Assembly (NCBI GenBank): GCA_947652115.1
Contig: OX393563.1
Coordinates: forward strand, 29,809,205 to 29,873,204
Source: Blastomussa wellsi
Lineage: Eukaryota > Cnidaria > Anthozoa > Scleractinia > Plerogyridae
Direction: 5' to 3'
DNA: 64,000 bases
This document shows, piece after piece, positions 1-13,973 of this stretch. The translations under genes and the position numbers were made by a program. The notes under the pieces are model-generated. The model made no database searches, was not told the origin of the DNA, and saw only the letters and a list, made by a program, of their open reading frames with translations. Each line of letters starts with the position of its first letter. Position 1 is the stretch's first letter.

Positions 1-1019
1 TTGTCTTTTCTTAATGCACATGTGTGACAATTTCATTTCTTGTCCTTGATTTATGCTATTAAGATCCTCTTCCATCGACCTCGTGAGGCTTGCAAAAACT
101 ATAAAAATTAAGGTAAACGATTATTTGGTCATTTGTGGAAGTTTTAAATGGAATATATTGCTTGTATTTTCATATGAACATCTCAGGAAATATGATTTTC
201 TCAATGGGTAATACACAAAGCAGCTCGAGATAAAAGCTAAAACAAAGGGATGGAGTTAGACAAAGAGGTGCTCGAGCGCACATCACAGGGCTGTCACTAA
301 GGGCCGGGGGCCAGGGAATTCCCCCGGCTACTGCAAGTTTGAGTTCTGTCCTTCTTTTTGAGTTCTTTCCTTTGTGGAAGGAAAAACTCAATTTTTTCTT
401 GATGGGGACGGATGCCATTGAGAGTTCTTGACATAAACGATGATGATGACGATGATGACAGAATATGAAATGTTTGAAATGCAAGTCTTTTATTTGAAAT
501 ATGGCATCCCCTTCAGCTGTGTACAAGCCCTCCCACTTGAAAGGAAAGTTGAGCAAATAGAATTTTTATGGTGATGGTCTCTTGGTGATCCCGACATTTT
601 GTTGAGGGTCCAACATCTGGGCCCTCAACAAAAAATTAAATCCAGTCCTTTACTGTATGGGATTTTGCTTAGCATTCCCATCCCACCCCAGAATAAGCCA
701 GCAAATGCCATATTATTTGAAACGATTATTATTTGTTGAGCAAGGGAGGACTAAATTGAGCAGGTTTGATAGTATTAACTTACAGTAGATTGATGTGAAG
801 TATATATGAAATAACTGATATCTGAACTGCGGATGTTGATGGAAGTGGAGAATGATCATCGCAGTTAATTTCTAATTTAAGCAATTGGAAAGAAGAAGCC
901 TGAAAATCAGGGCTTCAACGGCTTGCTCTTAGTCGATCTCATGAGTTTCAGGGTAGAAGAGAGGACCATAAATAAATAAGACTAGGACTTTATTGAAAGT
1001 TTGAGTTTTTGCATTTCAG
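1..1019. other. Non-coding; probable RPL17 intron
   Basis: This stretch lies immediately upstream of the RPL17 last exon and ends in an acceptor (gcatttcag). I searched it for the preceding RPL17 coding exon (the conserved RRRTYRAHGRINP segment) and found none, so it is probably intron. It holds a GATGATGAC-like simple repeat near 435-462 and a small hairpin at 597-636 (TTTTGTTGAGGG pairing with CCCTCAACAAAA). RPL17 introns host C/D snoRNAs in vertebrates, but I see no convincing paired C and D boxes here. The antisense open frame at 170-556 looks like chance. Confidence 0.45.
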
Positions 1020-1159
1020 CTTACATGAGCTCCCCGTGCCACATAGAGCTGATCTTGGCCGAGCGTGAGCAAGTGGTTCCACGCGGAGAGGATGAGGTAG
1101 AAGTCAAGAAGGTATCGAAGAAGAAAATGGCGCGTGAAAAGATGAAGTCCAGGGAATAA
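1020..1159 (+). CDS. RPL17: 60S ribosomal protein L17 (uL22), last coding exon
   Basis: This is the 3' terminal coding exon of ribosomal protein L17 (uL22 family), a component of the large cytosolic ribosomal subunit near the exit tunnel. The exon starts after an acceptor at 1018-1019. It reads (P)[19 protein letters not shown], then a Glu/Val-rich piece and a basic Lys/Arg tail, ending in TAA at 1157-1159. The segment YMSSPCHIE is a hallmark of the eukaryotic C terminus, and the charged tail ending in ARE-K-like residues is also typical. Only about 46 residues are present, and the first codon is split by the intron (phase 1). The earlier exons, roughly three quarters of the ~185-residue protein, lie upstream of the window. 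The ATG at 1024 is internal to the conserved segment and is not the start of a small gene. Confidence 0.88.
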
Positions 1160-1181
1160 ATCCCTGCTTTGACAGCTGTAA

Positions 1182-1187
1182 AATAAA
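1182..1187 (+). terminator. Poly(A) signal of RPL17
   Basis: AATAAA lies 23 bases after the stop codon, consistent with the very short 3' UTRs of ribosomal protein genes. A second AATAAA overlaps the stop codon itself (1155-1160). Confidence 0.6.
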
Positions 1188-1189
1188 AT

Positions 1190-3584
1190 TTCACAACTTG
1201 AAAAAAGCCTTTTTTGTGGTATTTTTTTTCTTTGTCAGTCTTTAGCTTTTTTTACTCATTGTCGGACAGATAAAATAATTTCCGATTTCCATTCAGACAT
1301 TTTTGCCTTAATATAACGCCCTTTTTGTCTTCAGCTCAGCAATCGCTCGGAAACACAGTGCTTGCCCTAAGAGGAAGGAAACATGGCGGCCCAGTTCGGA
1401 CGGCATTAAGTCGGTTGTTGTCTTGCTGGCTCTTAAATTTGGAGTAATTGCCAATAGCGAGGGTAATCCGGCAATCTTACGCACTGCTGCCAAAAAGGCG
1501 ACAAATGCAAAGTGCCAGGTTGTCGTCCCCAGGGCCGCTTGTCCCTCTTAACCTGCTGGGCCTGTGCACGAGGAACAAGTGACTCTGGGGACAAACGAAA
1601 TCTGAACTGCATTTTAACTAGACGGCATTTTTTTTTAGATTCGTGAGGAATCCGGGATGTTTTAGTATCAGATTGGGTTTGCCATACACACACACCCACA
1701 CACTATTATTTTTAAATCGATGCTACAACAAAGGGCATACCCGCAACTAGCAATAGCTAATCTAGGCAGGCCATGACTTAATAGCAGGACTTAAAAGGTA
1801 TACAAAAACAGATATCAACTAATAAATGAAAAGAGGAAAAAATGCAGTATTTAGTAAAAAAAGAAAAACCATTTCATTGACCTAATTTAAAATATTAAAG
1901 GAGCAGCTAGTGTTTATGTTAGAAGAGGACAGATCAGGTCACGCAGGATCCCGAAATAAAAACGTCCCGTTTTGGTCGTGTCTTAGGAGTGAATACTTTG
2001 TACACTCTTTCTTTTTCAATAAGAATATTGTTTTTCTTTCGCCCAGGCTGAATATTCTTATTTTTCTGCCGATTTTAGGCTGAAAATATTCTTATGAATT
2101 ATTTTAAGATTGAGAATTTATCATGATACTTTTTATAGTTTAGTTCATGTCTTTTGTGCTGCATACCTTACATATGTATCTATAGAGCAATGGTTATAGT
2201 GTACTTTTTTATCACTTTATTGGTTAGTTTTGCCGTGTAGAGAAGAAAAGAAAATGATATTGTATTTGCACATTTTCAAAATCTCAGCCTTGGGTTTATT
2301 CTTAAAATTTCGCAACTTTCAGCCTCAGTATTCTTATAAAATATATTTTTATAAAGAAGAAAGAGTGTATTCGGATACATTTGAGAGTAACCAGTCCAGA
2401 TAGTTATTTGCCAGTACTCGCTTCCGCGAAACTTCTCGTGTTCCTCACAAGACTGCCCTCTAACCCCCATCCCGGTGGGGGCACCGTTTTTTTTTTGCAC
2501 GGATATATGAAATTTTTGCGACACGTTAATGTCGCGAACATAAGATGACGCAAAACTAATGGCCATAGAAATATGAATTCTTATACAAATTTAAGCTTTG
2601 GGTATGTATTCGTTCTGTTTTTGCTTTTCTTAGCCTCGATGTTTCTTATGAAAATTAAAGGCTCTTATAAAAAGAGTATACAAAAATGTGAATGGCTTCC
2701 AGAAATTGTTTCTTTGTTTATACTGTTAAGTTCGTTTTGCTTTTGTTAGTGTTACAGTATGACGGAACAGTCAAACTTGTGACGTTGATAAAATCGCGAA
2801 ATTAAAGTGAGCTTGGCGAAATTGAAGTGTCGCGAAACATGTCGCGAAAATTTCATGTTAGGAAATAGTAGTCTACATGCCGTCCAATTTGGAAATGATA
2901 TTGGACGAGGACTCAAATTGCAGAAGCATGTAGTCCTGTTTACCGATTAATCATATAGCATCCAAAACTATATGAATATGCCAAATTTTTCCGCCTCCAT
3001 GATCCAAACTAGTTTTTCTTTATCAAGATTTTTTTTCAAATTGGACTGAGTTTGAGCCTGGTTTGAGAAAAACTGTCCAATTTACTTTAAATCTGTACAG
3101 TTCGCAAAAATTACCCATGAAGTATATACCGAAATTTTGTTTACCGTATTTCCACAATTTTCTATTTTATTTTATTTACTGTACATCGTTCGCTTTTGGC
3201 CTGGTTTTTACAATCCAGCAAGGGGACCCTGTTGGTGAAAAGAACTGAGGTGGAGTGGGACGATACTCATGACGTCATCGATGCGCAATGATCATGGAGA
3301 TATGGAGGTAATTTATGGGTTTCAAAAGTAGAACCACAAAAGATAGTATACAAGTAGTTACAAATAGTTAGATACGGTTTCTCTGGACGATTATGAGGTT
3401 AAAGACTCGCCGTGAAACTTATTCCTTGCTGGAGAATGGCTGGTGTCAAGTACAAGAGTGAAAAGTATGGTATCGCTTAGATCTCGTTGGACTTCAACTT
3501 GGTTACGTATCGTTGTGAAGTCGGAAAGTATGGGAGGAATGTCCGTAACCGAACAGCAATAATAACGACCATTCTAGCACTTGA
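1190..3584. other. Intergenic: RPL17 to multi-PDZ gene
   Basis: I support no gene here. Between about 2040 and 2690 a degenerate word related to GGCTGAATATTCTTAT recurs (near 2047, 2081, 2286, 2320 and 2632), suggesting decayed repeat DNA. Around 2500-2860 the word TCGCGAAA recurs. The promoter and 5' UTR of the multi-PDZ gene should lie at the right end, but I see no diagnostic TATA box. The short open frames on both strands show no family resemblance. Confidence 0.4.
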
Positions 3585-6442
3585 ATGATAAATAACATGA
3601 CTGAAAGTAAGGTTTCTTTTACGAGAGAGTTTTCTCCGCGAGCTAAAACGGCTTCGGTAACAGAGCTTCGAAACGGAGATGTCGTTAATAGCGGAGGCGA
3701 CGTTATCAGGTCGTTCGAATTTGAAGACTGCTCAGGGAATTTTGGAGTCGTGCTCGAAAATAAAGATTCTGGAAGTCCAAAGCGTACAAGGAGTTCCTTG
3801 GGAAATATCCGAATCGCCGATTTATCGCCAGGTAGTAGAGCAGAACAAGATGGAAAGCTGGCAGTTGGAGATCGAGTGGTGGAGATTAATGGGCATGATT
3901 TGTCAAAGGCTAGCCTGGAACGTGCAAGGTAATAATCATGCACTTCTTGAAGGTTTATTAAAAACCGCAACAGGTTCTTTTAGAACAGGAAAACATAAAT
4001 GAACTTATCCCGCAATTTGGCTCATTTACAAAGATATACTTAACATATCATCTAAAATCGAGCGATTCTCCCCAGGGTTTATACCATTTGAATAATCTAA
4101 AGGAAGTGTAATTTACTACAATAAACCTTCATCTGAGTGCAGTCTTACCAATACTAATTAATTCATCCAACTTGACGCCCAAGAGCTTTGTATTGCTTGT
4201 GGTTTACAAGTTGTTTGTGTGAAATTTGGGTCATTTTTAACGCTTTCCTTTCAGTTAAGTTGTATTGGTCTAGCATCGTGTGACCTTTGTTTATGCTAAC
4301 AACTTTACGATCCCCATGCAGTGTTGATATGTTTGAAATTCACGTCGTTGAATTTATGTTGGACACCAGATAAGAACTGAAAAAGAAAACAATTTATTAA
4401 TTAATCATTTCCTATTCTTTTTGCAAATTCGCGATTGTGTTTCAGATGTAATGTCATTGTCTAACTCAGCTTCAATTTCATACATGTAATATAACTGTAA
4501 GCTTATATTATTACTATAATTATTATTTCATTTCCCGTCCATAGACAATATCATACTAAAATTTTAAATTGAAATCACCTGATACTTTCCATGTTTATTA
4601 ATATTTATAATTAGAGTGCTTATGGTTAGAATATCTCTCACTTTTTTATCAGATGGTACTTAGGAAGTGCTTTACGGAGTGGTAAATTAAAAATAAAAGT
4701 TCTCCGCAGCCCCACTGACAGCAATATTTCACCTCTTACTAATGGCGTTGGGACACCAGATGTAAAAACTCACGAGGCTGCAAACACGGTAAATAATATC
4801 ACGTTTACCTCTCAACCTCTCTACACAGGTTTTTATGCAGGCCATTCCATTTTTTATCCAGCCCCTCCCTGTTGACAAGGTCATCATTCTGACCTCCACC
4901 CCCCTAAGACAAAAGATCAAAGTGCCAACAAGATCCTCCCCTCAGAAAAACTGGATTTTTCTTAACTCCTTCAGAAAAAAGCCCTCTTTTCCCCTTACCC
5001 CCTCAGAAATATTCAAAAGATCAAGTAATGCTGACAGAGCTAAACGCTAAACGACTTTCAAAGCCCCTTCAGAAAATGTAGTCAACAGGAGGGTTGTGGA
5101 TAAAAAATGGAGTGGCCCTGTGTTACTGAAATCTTTGAGAAGCAAGAAATTCATCTCAAGTCATTATGAATTATTATGAGTTCGTTTAGCTGTGGCTCAA
5201 ATGTAATTGGATTAGAATTCCTTCATTGCTACTGGTATGTCTTGAATGTATCTTTGTTATTTAAAATGTACACGTACTATGTTCGCCTTATACAGAAAAG
5301 TATGGTAAAGAAGATTCACATCCTTAAGGACAGCCGTGGGCTTGGAGTACAAATATCAATGAAGCTGAATCACGCTACAGGAGAGAAAGGTGTTTTTGTT
5401 TCCGACGTGAGCCCTGGAGGAGCTGCTGCACGGTAATGACGTTTTTGCTGGTGAAGTTTACAGGTCAAAGTATTATCAGTTACGAGAGTTTGAGGGTCAC
5501 TGTATTAAATGTTGCAGTTCTTGGCTTACTGCCTCAGAGGAGTCAAACAAATCAAAATTCTTTAGAAAACAACCAGTAACTACAATACATGTATAACCCA
5601 AAATGCAAATCAATATCTCAAAGCACTAACTTGTAACTCAATATTCCAAAAGTTGACAGCAATTCAGATCAATGCTTTATATTTTATCTTCAATATCTTT
5701 AGCCACAGTGGCACTTCACAAATCAACATGTCAAAACAAATAAAAATTATATAACTTACAGTAATATCCCAAATGTTCACAGATCAATATTCTAAAGTGA
5801 AAATGCAGTTCTTACACAAAGTGACAAGCTTAATATTGGCCTGATTCTGACTATTATTTTTTGCTATTTGTACCTCACTGCCATCAGGTTTGTTATCTAC
5901 TGTAGATTATTGTTTGCTAACTGAACATGGTTGTATACACAACAGAGCGGCCTAGTTAATTTTTGTATGAAATCAGCATAAGGTTTGCTTCTTCTGACAA
6001 ATTGTATAAAAAATACCCAAGTTTACAGTTGCATTACATCCTAGTCTCATGGCAATCACATTTTAAAATAATTATCAGAAAGAACCAACAATAGCTAGTG
6101 CTTGCCAAACAGAAAAATACTTGCAACTCTTCACTAAAGTAAAATATAATTTTTTGTGCAGGGATGGTCGGCTCAAGGATGGTGATGAACTATTGTGGAT
6201 CAATGGTCATAGCTTGATAGGTGTCACTCAACAAGAAGCTGTTGACTTGCTAAGAGCATCTCCAAAACTTATTCAACTGGTTATCTCCACACAGGTACGA
6301 CAGTGTTCAGATGTTATGTTTACATACAGTATGTAAGGTACAGTAAAGGTTAACTCCGCACATTCGAGCCCATCAGCGCACACTAATAACAATTAGGTCA
6401 CCGTGGCTACCACATACAGTACATATTGAATCTAATTGGTAC

Positions 6443-6473
<31 letters not shown>

Positions 6474-9400
6474 AATCTTTTAAGCCAGTTTGATGTTGAT
6501 TTCCCTTTTGTTTCAGATTATGCTAATCAACATGAGACAATGAGAAATGAAAATCAAACTGGTTTAAAAACTTTTAAACCAAAGATAAAATTAAACCACA
6601 ACATACACACCCTGCAAATGCATTAATTGGCCAATTACTGTTTGCAACATTTAATTAGCGTCTACGTTTTGATTAAAATGATTATAAATTTGAACTTCAT
6701 GTAGAAGAGACCTTGTGTTATTTTGTTATTAATAAACAGGCCTTTGTGTGAAGTAGGTGGCAGACATTACGTGTATGTTTTAGGCAGCAGGATACTTTCC
6801 ACTTGTCTTTTGTGTTTATGGTGTAAATGATTAGTCAAACATTGTTGAATGCCAATTGCACTGCTGTTTTTTACACAGGGCAGTGAATCCACTTCAGAGA
6901 GGATGGCACAACCAAGGGGTCGATCAGAGTCTCAAGAAAATGTGCATAGAAAAGCCATGAACCAAGGAACAAGAAGCCTTCCTCGTGCTGCATCTGCAGA
7001 TAATGTGTTAAACAAAGGTGTCAAAAAGACTTCAGCTAATGCCAAAAAGAAATTATCTAGTAACATAACCAATCAAAATGTTGAAAAATCAACCACCAGG
7101 CTAAATGACTCTGATATTGAAGAATCAATGGAAAATGGTCCTTCTAGAATAACCGATCACATCTCAGAGAAGGATGATCACAATATAAAACAAACTGAAT
7201 TACTGGTAAATTCACACAATGAACATGATGATGTTACTTTGAATGGAGCTATGTCAAACATGACCAATGGCATGCATCGGTCCTCAAGCAGTTCATCATT
7301 GGATTCAAATGAGCCATTAAAGGCAAACTCGGAGGATATCTTATTATCAAAAGCAGAGGATAGTCTAGACAGCGAGCCATTGACTCTGGAGGATAAATCT
7401 CTTACAAAAGGCTTGGTAGCAAATGCGTCACCTCGCAACAGTCCACCTTCCCCAATGATAGATGCTGCAAAGAAAAGAAATTCTCTTAATATTTCATTGA
7501 ATGTATCAAACGAAAATGTAACCAATGACAGAATAAGATTAGAACCTGGTCAAATCTCGCCGTCACTGCCAAGACCTCAGTCACCAGGAGGCATGGGAAT
7601 TGCTTTTCCTGCACGCTATCTTGGCGAGCCCCCTTCTAATGTCATGACCATAGGATCACCGACACCTTTACATTTCATTGGTAGCAATGAGCGAGATTCA
7701 CCCCAAGCTAAGAGAAAAGGAAGTTATGATAACTCTCAGAGAAAGATTAGCAAAGGATTGGAAGCGGAAATTGTCACCATTGTTTTGGTCAAAGGTATGA
7801 GTGGCAAAGGTCTTGGATTCACTATTGTTGGAGGTAAAGGTTACCCTCATGGTGATATGGCGGTTTATGTGAAGAGTATTCTCCCTGGTGGTGCAGCAGA
7901 AGCTGATGGAAGATTGAAAAAAGGTAGGACCCAAGTTAGGGCTCGACACTAACTTTTGAACTTACTAGCCTAGTGGCTAGCGACAACATAGATGTTACTT
8001 GCCAATAAAAGTTTTTGCTAGCCCAGCATTGGTGTTGGCTTGGTCCAAAAACAGCAGAATTACTAGCAAGACTTGAAAAGCACAATGCAAGCAACTCTCT
8101 TTGAGTACATAATCTTGGTAATTACATTGTGCTTAAAACAGCTACGCCACCGTTCGTGCAATTTGAATACGTTTCAGTCTGCTCCATCCTCAGCCATCAT
8201 TGTTCCTTTTTGGTTTAGTATCACTCCTTTGGTGTTTTTCTTCATTAGCAAATTATTATTTTTAGGTTTTAGTGAATTTTAAGGGTAATTTAGGTTTTCG
8301 AAGGAATAACTCAAAATATCGTGATGTAGTTCCTTTAAACCAGTTCCAATAATAAAACAACATTTTTGTAGCACATGGCCAGGTGGCATGAGACATCCAG
8401 AACGAAATTCTGACCTTGTTTCTGGGTGGCTAGTTGTTAGTGTCAAGCCCTGCAAGTAGCGTGACCTTTGTTGCATGTGCCAAGCTTACAGCAAGCTTTC
8501 CATAGTAATTTGTAGTTTAAATTAAGCTTACATCTTCATACTTAGCTTGTTACCTAGTTAACTGTCTTGTCGTCAAATACAGGGGATGAAGTGTTATCAG
8601 TAAATGGAAAGGCTTTTCAAGATTTTACCCATCAAGAAGCATTGGACACATTTAAGGTAACTGAGAAATGTTGTGAAATTTATAGTTCGTAAAGTTGACC
8701 TTTACTTGGTCTTCTCCAGGATCTCGAAAAAAACATTTATATTAACTTTACAATTTAAAATATTATTCTTTCATGAAACGAATCTTGAATGCGTTCTCAT
8801 GGATCAATAACTTTACTTTAAATTATGTTAAAAGTTTGAATTATATGAACTTGGCAATCTGTGTTAATGTTGGAAGGAAGTCAATTTAATTTGGAAAGTA
8901 GCGAAAATACTAGATGCAGGTGACTGTATGATATAAAATAACAAATACTAATAAAAGTATTACCTTCAGTGATAGTATTGTTCACACTTCACTGTAAACG
9001 TAGATTATTATAATTATTTTCCAGCTTATAAAATAATGAATTTTAGTGTTTGCGATTTTCTTGGTTGTAAGGAAAGTAGATAAGATAAATTTGAATGAGA
9101 ATTGCCAGCTATTCTGTGGAAGAATCAATAGTTGTAAGACATTTGTTTGTTCCTGGCAAAAATTAGCTTTATTTTTAGCTCAATCAGAATTGCAGAACCA
9201 AAATAAGCCAATAAAGAATTAAAATCGTTGTGCTCAAAATGCAAATTTTTAGTTTAAAAAGTGACAGTTAGAGCCTGTAATTTTGAGTTGTTCTTAATGT
9301 GATCTCTATCTTCTAGACTTGGTGATCTGAGATTTTCGTTATGTCGGTTTCAAATGTTGCAATGTGTTATTAAATATTAAACAAGGTCAGTCTTCACCTG

Positions 9401-12400
9401 TCTCGCATTATTGATCAGGAGTTTATCAAAAGCAAACAAAAATAATTATAATTACAACAGAAAAACTAATCAATTCATACACAGTCAGTTAAAATCCTTG
9501 TAGTAATTTTTGAAAATGATACCAGGCATTTATTAAATGTTTACAATTAGTTTTATTTCATTTTCAATGCACAGTGCAGCTTGTTGACATTTTTGGGAGA
9601 ATTGTAATCATTTAGAAGGTTTTAAGTTTGATAAATTTTGTTTGACTGATCTGTTGAGCTCCATGTACCAGGTGAACATCATGCACAGTGATCTTTGTTG
9701 TTGTAAATATTATCCTTGTATATGCAGAATCTTCGCAGAGGAATTGTGACATTGAAAGTCAGAAGGAACAATCCAGGGGCACCTAGTTTATCAGCGTTTC
9801 CAACACCTAGAATTTCCCCCGGAGGCTCTTGTCGTAACATTAAAGATGTAACAGCTGAATCGTCAAGCTCAAGCAATTCGTCGTCTCCAACAATGTTTCG
9901 AAAGCTGCGTCAAAAAAGAAGTCAGAAGGAGAAATTAACTGAAATTGTGTTATATAAAGGTGTGATTTAAAATTTATGTTAGTGTATAATTTTATCACTA
10001 ATAACTATAATAATTTTGTGAATTAATTTTGGTTTGTGATCTGACATCAACTAAAACTTTGTTTGATTTTATTATTGTAAATTAAAACTTTCTTCAGTTA
10101 ACATTAAAAAACTGGGTTAGTTTGTCCTTCAGGTTTATTGTAACAATTTTGTAAATTAAAAATTTGTCTGATGAATCGCTTGAAATGTCTAGTTTTGACT
10201 AGGTAATGAATAGTGTTTGAAAGATGTTTTTTATTTTGGTGTCTGAAGAGTTCCATAAAGAATTCAGTTGTTTGATCTTATGCAAGGTCTGTTAATTTTT
10301 GTTTTCTCTAGAGCCTGGGAATAGCTTGGGAATTGGATTGGGAGAGCGTAATTTTTCAACCCGACAGTCACACGGCATTTTTGTTCAGTGTGTCATCCAA
10401 GGAACACCAGCTGCTAATGATGGACGTCTGAGGTAAAAATATGGTTTGATAATCTGACGTTTGAACAAGAATTGAACCAAAAAATTCCTGCGAAGTTCTC
10501 AATTTGGAAATGTAAGATGAAGGGTGTGCTCGCATCAAGTGGCCAATCAGGCCACAGCAAAGTTTCCACAGTGATTAGAATTATTTCTTCTCCTGCCTTG
10601 ATTGGATTCTAGTCTATTGCAGCCCCCCATGCCCCCCAGCATTAAATGGCATCACACTTACAGGATTTTAGCATCTTGCCCAAAAACAAAGACCCCAGCC
10701 AGGATATGCTGCAGTCCAGAGTGCAAACCATTTGGTCACCTTTCAATATTGTGACAAATTTGCTAGTAACAGGCAATTATTTTCATATAACTTATCATTA
10801 CTTAAATACACATTCAAATGAAACATTTTTCTTTTACAATGATTTATTAATATTAAGTAAATGTGGCATTAGTGGAAGCTATTTGAGTGGCTGTTATAAA
10901 TTATGATTATTAAGAATAATATAATCATGATTGAGAGTAGTTTAAAATGCAGCCATTGGTTGAGTTTTCAACTTCAGAATTAAGTTATTTTTTATCTCTG
11001 TACCTTACAGACAAGGTGACCAACTCCTTGAAATAAATGACATGAAACTAGAAGGTTTAACAGTGGAAAAAGTGTACAGCATTCTGGATAAAGCTCCACC
11101 AGGAAAAGTGTACATTAAAGTCACAACAGGTGGCATATCTGAAAAGTTACCCTTGCAACTAAATGATGCATTGGGCAAACTTCAAAGTGAGCGCCAGTTG
11201 CTGGATAAAAAGATAGCTGGAAAATCCAAGAGTGTAGGAACAGCATCAACACTGTCAGGTGCTTCTGGAAGCTCTGATTCTTGTGGTAAGTTTCAATTTC
11301 AATTTTTGGCTGTCAAAGGGCTTCCTGTATGGGTGGCAGACTCCAAAAGGAAAGGGGTGGATGCTTGTCAGAATATTTGAATCAAACCCCTAAATTTGAA
11401 CACTCATCATCATAAGCATTGCTCAATTTTATACATCATTGAACTAAACCACAAGCACAGTATGGTGGAATAGTTTTATTCCTTCACAGGCAACCCTACA
11501 TGAGACCTCAACACAATATCGGCACTCTGTACTGAATCTCTTATAAATGAGGCCAAAATCTATAAGTTACGACCATAAGTGAGACAACAAGCACCCCAAC
11601 CTTTTTCATGTAGGAGTTTGCCCCCTTACTCTCTCATTGAAGTCAGGAATACTTGTTGGTCATTTAGGCCACTAATTAAGTTTCTTTTATTAATAGTTGC
11701 TAAATGTTGGTTTTCAAACTTTTTACAATAAAAATTTCTCTGCGATGAGACATGAAATTTCTCTTCGAGTGTTGGATGATATTTCATGAGTGAGTGCAGC
11801 AAACAAGTGAAATACGTTTCAACACGAGATGAGAAATTTCATATTTCCAAGCGACCATGTAATATTCTATAGTTATTTTATTATATTAACAGCAACGAAA
11901 TTCCAAAACCTTTTTACTTTTACTGCGAAAGGCACGATTTGTTACATAACCATAGCAATGGTGATATCTTCACGTGTTATTTCACTGCTGTTTATATAAT
12001 AAAAGTTATTTCATCTTATGATGGAGCCATTCCTTTCAGACAACATGTCAAGTCTTTCTTCATCTTGTGATCCTCTGATTCCACTCTCTGCAGAACCAAA
12101 CAAGAAAAAAAAGGTAACAGACACCAAAATGTGCTGGACAAGTGTGTACTTTCAAAAATTATTAAACAAATAATCGGTTATAGTTTGATTAGAAGTATGG
12201 GAAAGGAAGCTCAGTGGCCTAATGGTTAGTGAGCTGGACTCCAGCTCAGGCAGTCCGGGTTTGAGCCCTGGTTGGGGCACTGTGTTGTGTTCTTGGGCAA
12301 GACACTTTACTCTTACACTGCTTCTCTCCACCCAGGAGTATAAATCACCAGGGTGTGGGCAAATTTAATGCTGGGGGTAACCCTTGGATAGACTAGCATC

Positions 12401-13931
12401 CCATCCAGGGGGGAGTAGAAATACTCCTTGTCGTTTCATGCTACAGAAACCGGGATAAGCTCTGGCCTGATGGGCCACTAGGCTCATATGCAGACTTTTT
12501 TATTGATTAGAAGTAGAAGTGAAATTTTGCTCTTCCTTTTATTTTTCTTCAGTCTCAAGCCATTCAGGAGTTAGATCATGCTGTTTTCACAGATGGACCT
12601 GGTATGTAGGACCTGGGTTGTTTTAGAATATATTTATTTCATTGATATTTACCGGTATCTGCAATTTTTGCGTGAATGTTTTGAGCATGAAAGACCTGTG
12701 TTACAGACAAGGTATGTGAGGTATCAAGTCTGAGTAGTGCATGCAGTGTAGATCAGGAGCAATACAAATAAGTGAGCTTGAATTTCAGTCCAAAATATGC
12801 TGCTTTGTTTCAGTTAGTGAAAATTTGCATAGCCCAGATTACATTTAACTCTTAATTTGAACATTATTTTGTAGATGTCGCAGAACATCTTGAAGACATT
12901 TACACGGTTATTAAACAACCTACTGGTAAGCATAAATACAATACATATGGTGGAAACCTTTCGGTGCTGACAATGGTTAATTTCAGTATTTTCCAGGCCT
13001 TATGCTATGATGTGTTAGTACTACCGCTCTTTACCAGTTATCAAATAGTGGTATCAAGCAACTCCCCAGTAATTGGCCAACATGTGGTCATTTCTTGGCA
13101 TAATAAGTTACCTTAACAATGGCATGGCCTGTTAAAGGCACCTTTAATTTTCGCTTAGTTGCTGTTAACTCAAAAGCAAGCTCAGCAATGCCCATTCGTT
13201 GTTAAGTTATGTTCAGCATGCCAAGATACAAATTTTGGTAAAGTTAAAGTTTGGTAAAAACTGCCATCAGAGTGGTTCAGAGCCGCCTTAATAATGGTAT
13301 TAAATATTAGTAATTTGTTATTATATTTATCATTAAGTTTCCTCTTCCTTCCTCCTGCCCATGCTGCATTGGGACTTCACCTTAGCAATACATTATGGTT
13401 TATACAATTCAATCAGTTTACTCATGCCCAGATAAAAGCCTGTTTGTGAAATTTTACTTGTCGAAGGCAAGAAAGTGTTACTTAACGATATTCTAATAAA
13501 GGAGAACTAATTTACATCTACATTCAACACACTAATCTGAATACGCGATTTACAAATCTACAGTAGTTTCATCTAAGACCTCGCGAGATGATTGCAGTAG
13601 AAAATTGGAATTAGAAAATTTGCGATCAGCTGACGAGGTCTTAGACGAAACTACTTTGTAAATCGCGTATGCAGATTAGTGTGTTGAAAGAAGATGTAAA
13701 TTAAATTTTCCTTCATTAGAATGTCGCAGATAAAAACCAATTGTACATGACGTAATTATGTTTTGGTTAATCTCCAGGTGAGCTGGGCATGGGCATCACA
13801 GTTGATAAGTCTCGTGGGAACACCATAGTTGAGAGTGTGTCCGTCAAGAGCGTAACTGAAGGTGGTTCAGCTGCCTCGGCAAAAAGCCTTAGAGGAGTGG
13901 GGCTAAGACAAGGTAAGCACATTCATAATAG

Positions 13932-13973
<42 letters not shown>

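Noticed and set aside
420..470. snoRNA C-box-like GATGATGAC repeats upstream of RPL17 exon
   Set aside because: It is a simple trinucleotide-like repeat; no matching D box at suitable distance or terminal stem was seen.
3503..3970. 155-codon antisense frame opposite PDZ-gene exon 1
   Set aside because: It is a shadow of the coding exon; its sequence has no domain, and the sense frame has PDZ homology and proper splice sites.
12200..12275. tRNA gene candidate from box A and box B words
   Set aside because: The cloverleaf is degenerate and the element continues into a SINE body with target duplication, so it is a retroposon and not a functional tRNA.
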